A stretch of 64,000 nt of DNA from Syntrophaceticus sp050949745 (GTDB taxonomy: Bacteria; Bacillota; DSM-12270; Thermacetogeniales; Thermacetogeniaceae): positions 124,001 through 188,000 of the forward strand of contig JBMNGF010000017.1 of NCBI GenBank assembly GCA_050949745.1. Direction: 5' to 3'. A program made the position numbers and the translations under genes. Positions 42,618 through 52,339 of this stretch are shown one piece after another; the first letter of the stretch is position 1, and each line of letters starts with the position of its first letter. The notes beneath the pieces are model-generated. The model saw only the letters and a program-made list of their open reading frames with translations, was not told the DNA's origin and did no database searches.

Positions 42618-43478
42618 CTATCCACCAACAGCTAGTTCATATCCCACCCCCAGTTCATCTGATTGATGATCAGATCGGGGCGATAATTCCCGCAGAGCCT
42701 CAGGAACACATACCTTTACATACTCTCCATTACCCATTGATGCTTTGACGATCTTCACATCCACTCCATAAATCATCTTCAAATTTCTCTCAGTCACCGT
42801 TTCCTCTGGAGTTCCCATGCTGAACACCATTCCATCCTTCAATAGCATCACCTTGGTAGCACACAATAATGCATGATTTGGGAAGTGAGAGGACATGATT
42901 ACAGCCAGGTTGAGCTGGGAAAGCCGTTGGATTTTTTTTAGCACCAGCATCTGGTTGCCGAAGTCAAGATTAGATGTAGGCTCATCCATGATCAATATCT
43001 GCGGCTGTTGAGCCAGAGCACGGGCAATTACAACCAACTGTCTCTCCCCACCACTGATCTCCGTATAGAGCTTGTCCCTGAGGTAGCTGATATTGAGAGT
43101 CTCCAAGGCCTCTTCCGCTACCTTTACATCTCCCGCAGATGGAGAAGAAAACCTATTCAGGTGAGCAACCCTTCCCATAAGTACAATATCCAGCACAGTG
43201 TAAGGAAAAGAAGGGATGTGATCCTGTGGTATATACCCCATCACCCGAGCCAGTTTAGGACGGGACCAACTACTTATATTATTACCATCAACCAGAATCT
43301 TCCCACCCTGCAAAGGCAGTAGCCCCAGGATACTTTTGAACAGTGTAGACTTTCCCGAGCCATTGGGGCCCAGCAGGCACATGACCTCACCAGCTTCTAT
43401 TGTCATTGAGACCCCTTTTATTATTGTCCGGTCACTGTAGCCACAGTTAATACCGCTTAATTCTAATTTCACTGCCAT
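42618..43478 (-). CDS. ABC transporter ATPase (FecE/MolC type)
   Basis: A 286-residue ATPase: Walker A GPNGSGKS, signature SGGERQL, Walker B LIMDEPTSNLD, H-loop SSHF. It couples with the FecCD-type permease just upstream, with which it overlaps by about 10 nt. The start is either ATG 43478 or GTG 43472; the latter has better spacing from GGAGG. Substrate as for the adjacent binding protein. Confidence 0.88.
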   Translation of the reverse strand: MAVKLELSGINCGYSDRTIIKGVSMTIEAGEVMCLLGPNGSGKSTLFKSILGLLPLQGGKILVDGNNISSWSRPKLARVMGYIPQDHIPSFPYTVLDIVLMGRVAHLNRFSSPSAGDVKVAEEALETLNISYLRDKLYTEISGGERQLVVIARALAQQPQILIMDEPTSNLDFGNQMLVLKKIQRLSQLNLAVIMSSHFPNHALLCATKVMLLKDGMVFSMGTPEETVTERNLKMIYGVDVKIVKASMGNGEYVKVCVPEALRELSPRSDHQSDELGVGYELAVGG

Positions 43479-44506
43479 CCCCTCCTTGAGTGCATAAGTA
43501 GATATATGAAAAATGGTGCACCAATAATTGAAGTCAAAATACCCAATGGAATTTCCACTGAAGCCATTACACGTGCCAGATCATCTACAAGCAGTAAATA
43601 TGTGCCGCCGATTATTATAGAAGCCGGCAATAGCACCTTATAATTTGGCCCCACAATCATCCGCGCCAGATGAGGCACAATCAACCCCACCCAACCGATC
43701 ATGCCGCTGATGGAAACAGCCGCTGAGGTCATCATGGTTGCACAAAGGATCACTATCATCTTCAGCTTCCTGGTATCAAGCCCTAGGGCACTTGCCTCCT
43801 CTTCTCCTAACGACAAAACATTGAGCCGCCAGCGGACCAGGTAAAGAACAAACCCACCCGCTAGCATTGGCAGGATAACAGCTAGAACATCTTCACTACT
43901 GATAGATGACAAACTCCCCATCAACCAGTAGGTGATCGCAGGTAGCTTATCAAAAGGGTCCGCCATATATTTGAGTAATGATGTCCCTGAAGTAAAAAGT
44001 GTCCCGATAAGGATTCCAGAGAGTACTAAGGTAAGTGTAGATTCATGGCGAATACGGCTGCTGACAGCATAAGTGATCAATACAGCCACCAAGCCGAAAA
44101 CAAATGATAATATTTGGATGCCTGCATAGTTCAAAGAGCAAAAGATTGCCAGTGCTGCACCAAAACAGGCTCCAGCAGAGGCACCGAGAATATCAGGTGA
44201 AACCAAAGGGTTTCTAAACATTCCCTGATAGGCCGCCCCAGATGTAGCCAGGGCTGCACCCACTAACACAGCGGCTAAAATCCTAGGCAAGCGCACCTGA
44301 AAAACAACAGTATCTAAAGTAGCAGGCCAGGTTTGCTCTAAGGGCAAAAACTTCGCTGCCATCACAGAGAACAGTTCCCCAGGACTGATCGGATAGCGAC
44401 CAATAGTAAATGAAAGAATGAATATCATTATTGGCAGAGCTAACAATACAGTCCTTTTAAATATGGTGCGAACACCTTTTCGATCCTTGCCGGAAACAAC
44501 TGCCAC
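43469..44506 (-). CDS. ABC transporter permease (FecCD/MolB type)
   Basis: A 345-residue, about ten-helix permease. Signatures include RLPRILAAVLVGAALATSGA and FRNPLVSPDILGASAGA and GLIVPHLARMIVG, all standard for FecCD. The start is GTG 44506 with AAGGAGG 7 nt upstream. It forms the importer with the ATPase (overlapping) and binding protein (150 nt later). Confidence 0.9.
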   Translation of the reverse strand: MAVVSGKDRKGVRTIFKRTVLLALPIMIFILSFTIGRYPISPGELFSVMAAKFLPLEQTWPATLDTVVFQVRLPRILAAVLVGAALATSGAAYQGMFRNPLVSPDILGASAGACFGAALAIFCSLNYAGIQILSFVFGLVAVLITYAVSSRIRHESTLTLVLSGILIGTLFTSGTSLLKYMADPFDKLPAITYWLMGSLSSISSEDVLAVILPMLAGGFVLYLVRWRLNVLSLGEEEASALGLDTRKLKMIVILCATMMTSAAVSISGMIGWVGLIVPHLARMIVGPNYKVLLPASIIIGGTYLLLVDDLARVMASVEIPLGILTSIIGAPFFIYLLMHSRRGWQ

Positions 44507-44699
44507 TGCTTGACCTCCTTGTTTACTTATTGATAAACATTGATCATCAGTACCTTTTGTTGAATATTATCTCTTGCCCTATTTTTACGAGCTAAAAGGA
44601 CAAACAACTTAGCTGTTGTAATCTTTTCGTTATGCTTATCTACATATATCGGTGTTATTAAAAGACAGGCTGCAGCAGAGCTATAGGTTTTACCTGTTC

Positions 44700-45008
44700 T
44701 TACCCACATTCTCCATTTAAATACTCCAGATAGAGAGTACACGAACCACCGCAAACCATCTCCAAATCAATAAGTTCCCTTTCCCAGAGAATTGATTCCT
44801 CGCTTTTCATGATTTCCAGTGCCTTTTCAGTGGTCGAAAACTCCAGTTCCCCACCCCCGATTGTTCCCTTTACTCTGCCATCAGGGTAAACCAGCATTTT
44901 TGCCCCCGCCTTTCTGGGTGTAGAGCCTTTGGTAGAACACATTGTAACCAGCACCCCTTCTCCTTTCCTTTGGTATATATCGACAACCTCTTTGAGCAGA
45001 CCCGTCAT
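44700..45008 (-). CDS. Stand-alone XdhC/CoxI N-terminal domain
   Basis: A 102-residue protein made only of the XdhC_CoxI domain: VLVTMCSTKGSTPRKAGAKM, PDGRVKGTIGGGELE and a later CGGSC. XdhC proteins deliver sulfurated molybdenum cofactor to xanthine dehydrogenase-type enzymes. The Rossmann half is missing here but present in the neighbouring YqeB fusion, so the two ORFs together would supply a complete XdhC. AGGAGGG precedes the ATG. Confidence 0.85.
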   Translation of the reverse strand: MTGLLKEVVDIYQRKGEGVLVTMCSTKGSTPRKAGAKMLVYPDGRVKGTIGGGELEFSTTEKALEIMKSEESILWERELIDLEMVCGGSCTLYLEYLNGECG

Positions 45009-45049
45009 AAAAACGTCCCTCCTAATGTTAACTACTCATTATTTGAGCT

Positions 45050-46675
45050 TTACTTGCTTAACAAATCATCTATGCTTTGAACTAGCGGTTTACCGGTTCC
45101 CCCATTTTCCAAGGCGACCAATTGAGCCATAATGCTGAGGGCGATCTCCTCAGGTGTTTGGCCACCCAGGTCAAGGCCAATAGGCGCAGTTACTTTTTCT
45201 AATGTCTTTTTACTGATACCCTCATTTAACAAAGCAGAAAAGTTATTAACAACTTTCCGCTTGCTCCCGATCATACCTATATAGCGGGCATCAGAGTGAA
45301 TTACATTTCTAAGGCACATCAGATCATCCTCATGCCCCCGAGTCACAATAACAATGCTGGTCATTCTGTTAATGTCCAAATTAAATTCATCATTTTTGAA
45401 GACATCCTCAAAGGGAGAGCAGATCATTTGCTTAGCCCGGGGAAAGCGTTCCCTGCTGACCAGTTCTTGGCGATCATCTACAACCACCGTCTCGTACCCG
45501 AGTATGGATGCCATCTCCACCAGTGGTAAAGCAACATGTCCCGCTCCGAAGACAATCAGTTTTTTCTGCGGAAAAAATGGCTCCTCGAGCACTTTAGCAG
45601 TGCTGTTATCATGCTGGAAAAGTTCTACATGAATAATATCAGTAGATGGCTTTGGCTGAGAAAGAAGCCTTTTGGCCCGGGCAGTCATTTCATTATCCAA
45701 GGAGAAGTTCCCTAGAGTCCCATAAACATAGTCTCCGGGGAGTACAAGAAGATGAGAGCCACTGTGTACTGTATAATGATCAGGAGCTTCCAACAACGTA
45801 TAGAGGATGCCGGGATTCCCTTTATCCAAATTACCCTGCAGCCTCTCGTAAACCAACCGATTGAATTTCTTTGGATCAGGTATCCCTTTTTCCTGCAAGG
45901 TAGAGATGGCTTCCAGTACCCCATTACCTATTGCCCAGGCTTTATCTGTAACAGAAAACACAATTTCCCTATTAACTTCTGGGTGTATATCTCCCAGCTT
46001 TGCACCCCTGCTCACTGTCAAGCCATCTTTCAACAAACCGCGGACTGTCCCCTTAATTGCGGCTTTGACTGGTACATCACCCACATAACCTACATTATCA
46101 CCTTTATTAACAGGATCACCGATGTTCAATGCCCCAGTAAAGATCCCCTCTGTTGGAGAACGCAACACTCTTTCCGCTGTATAGCCTTTAACATCACCAG
46201 GAATGCCTGTATTAGGAAGAGCCGCTCCCTGATAGATGGGTCTACCCATACTGCTGCCCCTCTTGGTCTCGATTACCGCATGCACATCTACCCCGGCTTC
46301 ATAACCAGGTCCCAGTGCGATGACTATACCTGCATCTTCGATAGTCGTCCCCAAATTTTTCTTGGTCATGGCAGCATCGATGTAGATAAGTGGAGGGTAG
46401 TTCTTCAGGGTTTCCCCTTGAGGGTCGACAATAACAGCAGCCCGTCCTTTGCTGGCAATCTCCAGGGCTTCTCTAAAGTCACCAGCCTTAGAACCCTGGA
46501 CTCCCTCTATTCTTATTTCTCCTCCATAGACAGCTTCAGCAAAAGATACTTTTCTTCGGACACAGCTGGGTTGGGCAATTTCAGTCATCACAACACGAAA
46601 GCCTTCTTTAATCAGAGTTAAGGCAACTCCACTGGCTACATCCCCTGCTCCTTTAATTAACACATAGTTCAACAA
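45050..46675 (-). CDS. YqeB-XdhC fusion (selenium-dependent molybdenum hydroxylase system)
   Basis: A 541-residue fusion. Residues 1 to about 265 match YqeB (EF2563 family): VLIKGAGDVASGVALTL, then VIALGPGYEAGVDVHAVIETKRG. Residues from about 295 match XdhC: a degenerate N-domain (VHSGSHLLVLPGDYVYGTLG) that lacks the PRKAGAKM serine-proline-arginine loop, then an intact Rossmann domain (VFGAGHVALPLVEMA, VDDRQELVSRERFP, TRGHEDDLMCLR, YIGMIGSKRKV). It starts at TTG 46675 with GGAGG 8 nt upstream. It is the first gene downstream of the ModE-like region. Confidence 0.88.
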   Translation of the reverse strand: MLNYVLIKGAGDVASGVALTLIKEGFRVVMTEIAQPSCVRRKVSFAEAVYGGEIRIEGVQGSKAGDFREALEIASKGRAAVIVDPQGETLKNYPPLIYIDAAMTKKNLGTTIEDAGIVIALGPGYEAGVDVHAVIETKRGSSMGRPIYQGAALPNTGIPGDVKGYTAERVLRSPTEGIFTGALNIGDPVNKGDNVGYVGDVPVKAAIKGTVRGLLKDGLTVSRGAKLGDIHPEVNREIVFSVTDKAWAIGNGVLEAISTLQEKGIPDPKKFNRLVYERLQGNLDKGNPGILYTLLEAPDHYTVHSGSHLLVLPGDYVYGTLGNFSLDNEMTARAKRLLSQPKPSTDIIHVELFQHDNSTAKVLEEPFFPQKKLIVFGAGHVALPLVEMASILGYETVVVDDRQELVSRERFPRAKQMICSPFEDVFKNDEFNLDINRMTSIVIVTRGHEDDLMCLRNVIHSDARYIGMIGSKRKVVNNFSALLNEGISKKTLEKVTAPIGLDLGGQTPEEIALSIMAQLVALENGGTGKPLVQSIDDLLSK

Positions 46676-46720
46676 GGCCAGTTCCTCCTATGCTAGTTTC
46701 TTTATGCTAACATGCCAACT

Positions 46721-46744
46721 CGTTATACTTTAAATAACATAACG
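46721..46744. promoter_or_regulatory. ModE-like operator, site 1
   Basis: CGTTAT-N12-ATAACG, perfect arms, 46 nt before the YqeB-XdhC start codon. The half-site sequence and the spacing agree with what I recall for the ModE operator of E. coli modA. Regulator not in window. Confidence 0.5.
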
Positions 46745-46871
46745 GAAGTATAAATAAACAACAAAAATATTAATAACATAGATAATCACTCAATTGACCA
46801 ACACCTATGGCTATCGTTTAATATTTTATTATACCCATAACGATACTGCAGAAGTACCATGAAACCATAGC

Positions 46872-46895
46872 CGTTATGTCTATCAAAGTATACCG
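46872..46895. promoter_or_regulatory. ModE-like operator, site 2
   Basis: CGTTAT-N12-ATACCG: same half-site and same spacer length as site 1 with one mismatch, about 150 bp upstream. Confidence 0.35.
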
Positions 46896-47127
46896 TATTG
46901 GCAGTAATGTTACAAGACATATAAACGTTATTTTCAACCATCTCACTAAGCATTTCCTATGGTTAGCTTCTTCTTACACATAGTAAATAAGCCCTTCCTG
47001 ACACAGAATTCTCAGAACATGCAGAATATGGGGACTGCCCCACCCTTTTATACCTGTTTTCCTCTTAGGAAGGAACAGTCTACCCCATACCCGCTATTCC
47101 TTTCTCCAGAACAAATCAAACAAACAG

Positions 47128-50100
47128 TCAGCTACCTCTTTTATCGTTAAACATCCGCAGAGCTGGATCTACGACAACAGCTGTTTTAAAAAACTCTCCA
47201 TCCTCAGGCAGCGCTAACTGCACCTTAGCAGGAGCATCCAGCTCACACTCCACAAAATGGTTGGCTCCCAGTGCATTTATAAGTGCCAAGATCACCTGCA
47301 AGTTATCAAAACCGCTCAAAGGCTCCTGAATTCTTGAGAAGGACCTTTCCTTGCCATCACAGCTGATATATGTCCCACAGCTCTCCAGAGGAGTAGCCCC
47401 AGGCAGAACTACGCTGGCTGCTCCAGCTGTTTCAGTCATCCAGGGGGATACTACAACAAGCAGTTCCAGCTTTTCTAGCTCAGCTGCAGATAATAGTCCT
47501 GCTCCTACAGGATCTTCACCAAAGACAAACAATCCTTTGAGTTTTCCGGTTGCGATCTGGTCTTGAATACTGTTCTCAGAGCCGATACCGATTTTTCGCA
47601 ATCCAGAGAGGTTTCCGCCAGGTGTGACCACAATAAGTCCATTCCTGGGTCGTCCACACTTACCGGTTACCAGCGCTAAGTCAGCCAGAATTGTGACAGC
47701 CTCTGCTGAAACTGTGCTGCCATCCACAATAATCACTGCATTCTTAGCTTTTCCGTATAATTCTGCTACTGCCTTTGCATCGTCACCAGCTGTCACCGAA
47801 GCCAATCCTTGTTTGACTTCAGCAAAGCCGTGAACCATTTCTCCGGCACAGGCCAGGTCCATGTTGATCACAGCAGCTAATAGCTGTTTCAGGAAAGAGC
47901 TGCTGTTTTCAGGATTAACTTCTAAAGCAGCCAGATCTGCTGTCAGTTCATTTTCGGAACCCAGTACAACAAGTTCGGCTCCTTCCTTGACAGCTTCTCT
48001 CACCTTAACAGCGGCAATTTGACTTTCGTTAAATGAACCTACCTGCAGAATCAGATCTGTTGCCTTTAGTTCCTCAAAGCCGGTCTGAGGCATAGAAGTT
48101 CCCCATACCGCTTCCTGTCCACTGCCGGCATCCGGAGTAAAGCTGAACAAACAGCCTGTCCCCAAGGACTGTCGTCCAAATCTGGCAGCAGCATCTGCCT
48201 CTTCCAGTGTGTATGAAGGAGAAACAGCTACAGCTAAAGACTCTTTACCATAACGGGCCCAGACCCTTTGTAAAGCGCCAACAGCGTCTTTGATGGCTGT
48301 ATCCCAGGATGCCTCCACAAAAGTGCCATCCCTGCGCACCAAGGGTTTTGTCAATCTATCACGATTAAAAGCTTCGAAACCGAAACGCCCCTTGCAGCAG
48401 AGCAGTCCAGAATCTTTGGGGAGAGCACGAAATACCTGATCACCCCGACTGTTGATAACAGCTTCACATCCTACACCACAGTAAGAGCATACAGTCTCTT
48501 TCTCTTCCAATTCTAAAGGAACTTGTTTGTCCACCGGGCAGCGCTCTATCAGTGCACCTGTAGGGCATATGGAAGCACACTGGCCACAGCTTATACAAGC
48601 GGTGTCCTTAAGCGGGCGTAAAAATTCCGGTGCAACCACACTTTCGAAACCACGGTCCACAAGTCCAAGTGCTGTCACACCCATAACCTCTTCACAGACC
48701 CGCACACACATACCACAGAGGATGCACTTCTCAGAGTTCCTTTCCAAAAATGGATGATCATCATCCACCTTCTCCTGGCGTTTGGAACCCTCTAATCTTT
48801 CCGGTTGTACTGCATATTGATTTGCAAACTTGATCAGTTTGCATTCGAAATAATCCCGACAGCCACACTCTAAGCAGCGCCCCGCTTCTTTGACAGCTTC
48901 CCCATCAGGCAAGCCCAAATTGACCTCCCGGAAGTTGCTAACGCGCTCACCCGGTGCCAGCTGTGGCATTATTACCCGAGGGATTTTGGTTTGTTCAGCA
49001 AAATCATCTGAAGTCAAACCTTCCTGCTCAACCAGATAGGGCTCACCAGTGGGGAGTTCCTCTCCCGCCAAATATGCAATCATGGACTCTGCAGCCTTTT
49101 TCCCCTGGGCTACAGCATCGATGGCGATTTTAGGACCTGTTACTCCATCTCCGCCGGCGAACACACCTGGAACATTAGTCGCAAGAGTATTTTCATCCAC
49201 TGCGATGGTGTTCCATTTGCTTAAGGAAACAGAGATCCCTTCAGGATTCACCTGCTGTCCGATCGCTTTGATCACTGTGTCAATGGGTATGGTTTCCTCT
49301 GCTCCTTCGATGGGTACAGGCCTGCGGCGGCCTGATGCATCAGGTTCACCTAACTCCATCTTCTGCAGGCGGATTGAGCTAACACATCCGTTTTCCTCAT
49401 AGATTTCGATAGGAGACACCAGGAAGCGGAATTCCACCCCTTCTTCCTCAGCCTCGATGATCTCTATTTCCTCTGCAGGCATCTCATTTCTGGTTCTTCG
49501 GTAAAGGACCACTACTTGACTTGCCCCCAGGCGCAGAGCTGTGCGAGCAGCATCCATAGCTGTGTTACCTCCACCGACTACAGCTACTCTTTCACCGATC
49601 CGCACTTCTTTATGCAGGGCCACATCCCGCAGGAAGTCAATTCCCCCCAGTACGTCAGCTAGGTCTTCACCTTTACACCTGATGCTGGAACTTTCCCAGG
49701 CACCGATCCCTAGGAAGACCCCATCATAGTTCTCTTTCAGGTAGTCCAGGCTGATATCCACCCCAACCCGAGTGTTATAGATGAATTCTACCCCCATTTT
49801 TTCAATCAGTTCTATTTCCTGATCGAGTATGGTTTTGGGTAGACGGTATTCTGGGATACCATAGCGCAGCATGCCACCGGCACTTGGCATGGCATCATAA
49901 ACAGTAACCCTAATCCCGGCCCTGGCTAAAAAGTAAGCAGCGGTAAGGCCAGCAGGCCCTGCACCTACAACAGCCACCTTCTTGCCAGTGGGTGGAGCAA
50001 TTTCCGGCATGTAAGGTTCTGGGCTTTCTAGATCCTTATCAGCCACAAAGTATTTAAGCTGTGCGATAGAGATGGGCTCCTCTACCAACTGGCGCCGGCA

Positions 50101-50562
50101 GGCAGTCTCACAAGGGTGAGGGCAGATCCGCCCGATGCTGGCTGGGATAGGCATGTACTCTTTTATCAGGACCAGCGCTTCCCTGTACTGTTTGTTGGCG
50201 ATCAAACCCACATATCCCTGGACATCAGCGTGTGCCGGGCAGGCATTGATACAGGGGCCACGGCAGTCACCATTGTGGTCTGACAGCAGCAATTCCAATG
50301 TGAGTTTGCGGGATTCCCGTACCCTAGAGGAATTTGTGGAGATCACCATACCATCTGCAGCCTCTGTTGCACAGGCGCGGAATAGCTTGGGATTGCCGGC
50401 CACTTCCACCACACAAAGGCCACAGCCTCCAAAGGGCTTCAACCGCTCATCATAACAAAGGGTTGGAATATCGATGCCGTTTTGGCGTGCCACTTCTAAA
50501 ATGGTCTGGCCGCGGACTGCAGTTAGTTCTTTTCCATTTATGCTAATTTTCAAATTATCCAT
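47128..50562 (-). CDS. NuoG/GltD/formate-dehydrogenase-like fusion oxidoreductase
   Basis: An 1144-residue iron-sulfur flavoprotein. In order: a 2Fe-2S ferredoxin domain (C36, C47, C50, C64), a GltD-type 4Fe-4S helical domain (C100, C104, C108, C147, C151, C155), an FAD/NAD(P) domain (VVGAGPAGLTAAY at 198; second Rossmann VVGGGNTAMDAARTA), two 4Fe-4S clusters (CILCGMCVRVC and CISCGQCASICP), and a 4Fe-4S plus partial molybdopterin-oxidoreductase domain (CSYCGVGC) that is too short for catalysis and lacks an evident Sec/Cys active site. It likely works with the NuoE/F-like subunits as an NAD(P)H/ferredoxin electron-transfer module. AGG-rich start region at 50562. Confidence 0.85.
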   Translation of the reverse strand: MDNLKISINGKELTAVRGQTILEVARQNGIDIPTLCYDERLKPFGGCGLCVVEVAGNPKLFRACATEAADGMVISTNSSRVRESRKLTLELLLSDHNGDCRGPCINACPAHADVQGYVGLIANKQYREALVLIKEYMPIPASIGRICPHPCETACRRQLVEEPISIAQLKYFVADKDLESPEPYMPEIAPPTGKKVAVVGAGPAGLTAAYFLARAGIRVTVYDAMPSAGGMLRYGIPEYRLPKTILDQEIELIEKMGVEFIYNTRVGVDISLDYLKENYDGVFLGIGAWESSSIRCKGEDLADVLGGIDFLRDVALHKEVRIGERVAVVGGGNTAMDAARTALRLGASQVVVLYRRTRNEMPAEEIEIIEAEEEGVEFRFLVSPIEIYEENGCVSSIRLQKMELGEPDASGRRRPVPIEGAEETIPIDTVIKAIGQQVNPEGISVSLSKWNTIAVDENTLATNVPGVFAGGDGVTGPKIAIDAVAQGKKAAESMIAYLAGEELPTGEPYLVEQEGLTSDDFAEQTKIPRVIMPQLAPGERVSNFREVNLGLPDGEAVKEAGRCLECGCRDYFECKLIKFANQYAVQPERLEGSKRQEKVDDDHPFLERNSEKCILCGMCVRVCEEVMGVTALGLVDRGFESVVAPEFLRPLKDTACISCGQCASICPTGALIERCPVDKQVPLELEEKETVCSYCGVGCEAVINSRGDQVFRALPKDSGLLCCKGRFGFEAFNRDRLTKPLVRRDGTFVEASWDTAIKDAVGALQRVWARYGKESLAVAVSPSYTLEEADAAARFGRQSLGTGCLFSFTPDAGSGQEAVWGTSMPQTGFEELKATDLILQVGSFNESQIAAVKVREAVKEGAELVVLGSENELTADLAALEVNPENSSSFLKQLLAAVINMDLACAGEMVHGFAEVKQGLASVTAGDDAKAVAELYGKAKNAVIIVDGSTVSAEAVTILADLALVTGKCGRPRNGLIVVTPGGNLSGLRKIGIGSENSIQDQIATGKLKGLFVFGEDPVGAGLLSAAELEKLELLVVVSPWMTETAGAASVVLPGATPLESCGTYISCDGKERSFSRIQEPLSGFDNLQVILALINALGANHFVECELDAPAKVQLALPEDGEFFKTAVVVDPALRMFNDKRGS

Positions 50563-50575
50563 TCTATCCTCCCCC

Positions 50576-52339
50576 TTACTCTACAGTGACTGCTTGATAC
50601 TTGCTGGGACAAGCCTCTAAGCAGGTGCCACACTTCAGGCACAGTTCCTGGTCAATTTCATGGGGTTTCTTCTTCTCACCGGTGATGCAGTTGGCTGGAC
50701 ATTTTCTGGCACATGAGCCGCACCCATGGCACTTCTCCGGGTCGATCCTGAAGGTGATCAGGGATTTGCACTGCTTGGCAGGGCATTTTTTATCCTTGAT
50801 GTGGGCTTCATATTCATCCCTGAAATAGCGGATTGTTGTCAGAACAGGGTTAGGGGCGCTCTGTCCTAAGCCACAAAGTGATCCTTCCTTGACCTGGATT
50901 GCTATCTCCTGCAGCAGTTCAATATCTCCCTGGCGCCCCTCACCATTGCAGATGCGCTCCAAAATCTCCAACATCCGCTTGGTGCCTATCCGGCACTGGA
51001 CACATTTGCCGCAGGATTCAGACTGAGTGAAATCCAGGAAAAACCGGGCTATGTCAACCATACAGGTGGTTTCATCCATGGCCACCATTCCTCCGGAGCC
51101 CATGATCGCTCCTGTCTGGTTGATGGAGCCGTAATCAACCGGGGTGTCCAGCAGTTCTTCAGGAATACAGCCGCCAGAGGGGCCGCCCATTTGCACCGCT
51201 TTGAATTTCTTGTCACCCTTGATCCCGCCCCCGATATTAAAGATCACTTCTCGCAGACTCAAACCCATAGGCACTTCTACCAGCCCACCCTGCTTAATCT
51301 TGCCTGCCAGGGCGAAAACTTTGGTGCCAGGGCTGTCCTCTGTTCCCATAGCAGAAAATGCCTTTCCTCCATTGAATAAAATCCATGGGACATTGGCATA
51401 TGTTTCCACATTGTTGATGTTAGTGGGCTTTTCCCAGTAACCGGACTGTGCCGGGAATGGGGGCTTTAAGCGGGGCATTCCCCGCTCTCCCTCTAAAGAG
51501 GCGATCAATGCTGTTTCTTCACCACAGACAAAAGCGCCTGCCCCTTGTTTGATACTGATCTCGAAGTCAAAGCCGCTGCCGAAGATGTTTTTACCGAGTA
51601 TGCCCTGTTCTTCTGCTTGTTTGATGGCCAGTTCCGTCCGGCGGATGGCCAAGGGATATTCAGCTCTGCAGTAGATGAATCCTTGATTTGCTTCAACTGC
51701 ATAACCAGCTATGGCCATACCCTCCAGAACTGAGTGAGGATCACCCTCCAAAAGGCTGCGGTCCATGAAGGCACCGGGATCTCCTTCATCAGCATTACAG
51801 ACCACATACTTCTTGTCCCCCGAATTCTTGCGAGCTGCATCCCACTTAAACCAGGCAGGGAAACCTGCTCCCCCACGCCCCCTCAGTCCCGATTCCTTAA
51901 TTTCAGAGATTACCTCTTCAGGGGTCATCTCGGTGACCACACGTTTTAAGGCCTGATAACCTTCATGATCAACATAATCCTGGAGTTTTTCGGGATTGAT
52001 GATACCGCAGTTCCGTAGAGCCACCCTCTTCTGGCCCTCCATAAAATAGCATCCCTTTTCCGGGGCAGCTAACAGGTATTGCTCCACCGGAGACTGGCCT
52101 ATGATGTGTTCATCAAAGATCTTGATCGCCACTTCTGGGGTGACATAGCCGTAGGTAAAGACTCTTTCTTGGTCATCGATTAGATCTAAAAGTGGTTCAG
52201 CATGACACATGCCGATACAGCCTGTGTCCTTTACTTCTATGTCTAAACATCGTTTTTGAATCTCTGCTTCGACAACTTCTTTTACCTTTAAGGCACCGGC
52301 AGCTATCCCACAGCTTCCTAAACCTATCCTTATTATCAT
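50576..52339 (-). CDS. NuoF/HydB-like NADH-binding diaphorase subunit
   Basis: A 587-residue subunit: an N-terminal thioredoxin-like 2Fe-2S domain (C10-like to GCIGMCHAEP), the FMN/NADH-binding NuoF core (GLRGRGGAGFPAWFKW, CNADEGDPGAFMDR), a 4Fe-4S site (ESCGKCVQCRIGTKR), and C-terminal double ferredoxin (CHGCGSCARKCP, CLKCGTCLEACP). It oxidises or reduces NAD(H), as in bifurcating hydrogenases or formate dehydrogenases. Its ATG overlaps the NuoE-like TGA (ATGA). Confidence 0.92.
   Translation of the reverse strand: MIIRIGLGSCGIAAGALKVKEVVEAEIQKRCLDIEVKDTGCIGMCHAEPLLDLIDDQERVFTYGYVTPEVAIKIFDEHIIGQSPVEQYLLAAPEKGCYFMEGQKRVALRNCGIINPEKLQDYVDHEGYQALKRVVTEMTPEEVISEIKESGLRGRGGAGFPAWFKWDAARKNSGDKKYVVCNADEGDPGAFMDRSLLEGDPHSVLEGMAIAGYAVEANQGFIYCRAEYPLAIRRTELAIKQAEEQGILGKNIFGSGFDFEISIKQGAGAFVCGEETALIASLEGERGMPRLKPPFPAQSGYWEKPTNINNVETYANVPWILFNGGKAFSAMGTEDSPGTKVFALAGKIKQGGLVEVPMGLSLREVIFNIGGGIKGDKKFKAVQMGGPSGGCIPEELLDTPVDYGSINQTGAIMGSGGMVAMDETTCMVDIARFFLDFTQSESCGKCVQCRIGTKRMLEILERICNGEGRQGDIELLQEIAIQVKEGSLCGLGQSAPNPVLTTIRYFRDEYEAHIKDKKCPAKQCKSLITFRIDPEKCHGCGSCARKCPANCITGEKKKPHEIDQELCLKCGTCLEACPSKYQAVTVE

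Larger units (their letters stand above)
46676..47127. promoter_or_regulatory. Regulatory intergenic region with multiple CGTTAT boxes
   Basis: A 450-nt gap between the NuoG-like stop and the YqeB-XdhC start. Besides the two sites listed separately, TATCGTT/AACGATA (46812-46818, 46839-46845) and AACGTTAT near 46924 add to the cluster. A small TGGGG-ACTG-CCCCA hairpin lies at about 47029-47042, possibly ending the upstream transcript. No gene seen. Confidence 0.45.

Noticed and set aside
45752..46621. 289-aa plus-strand ORF opposite the YqeB-XdhC gene
   Set aside because: It is the antisense shadow of a clearly coding frame, lacks a ribosome site and has no motif.
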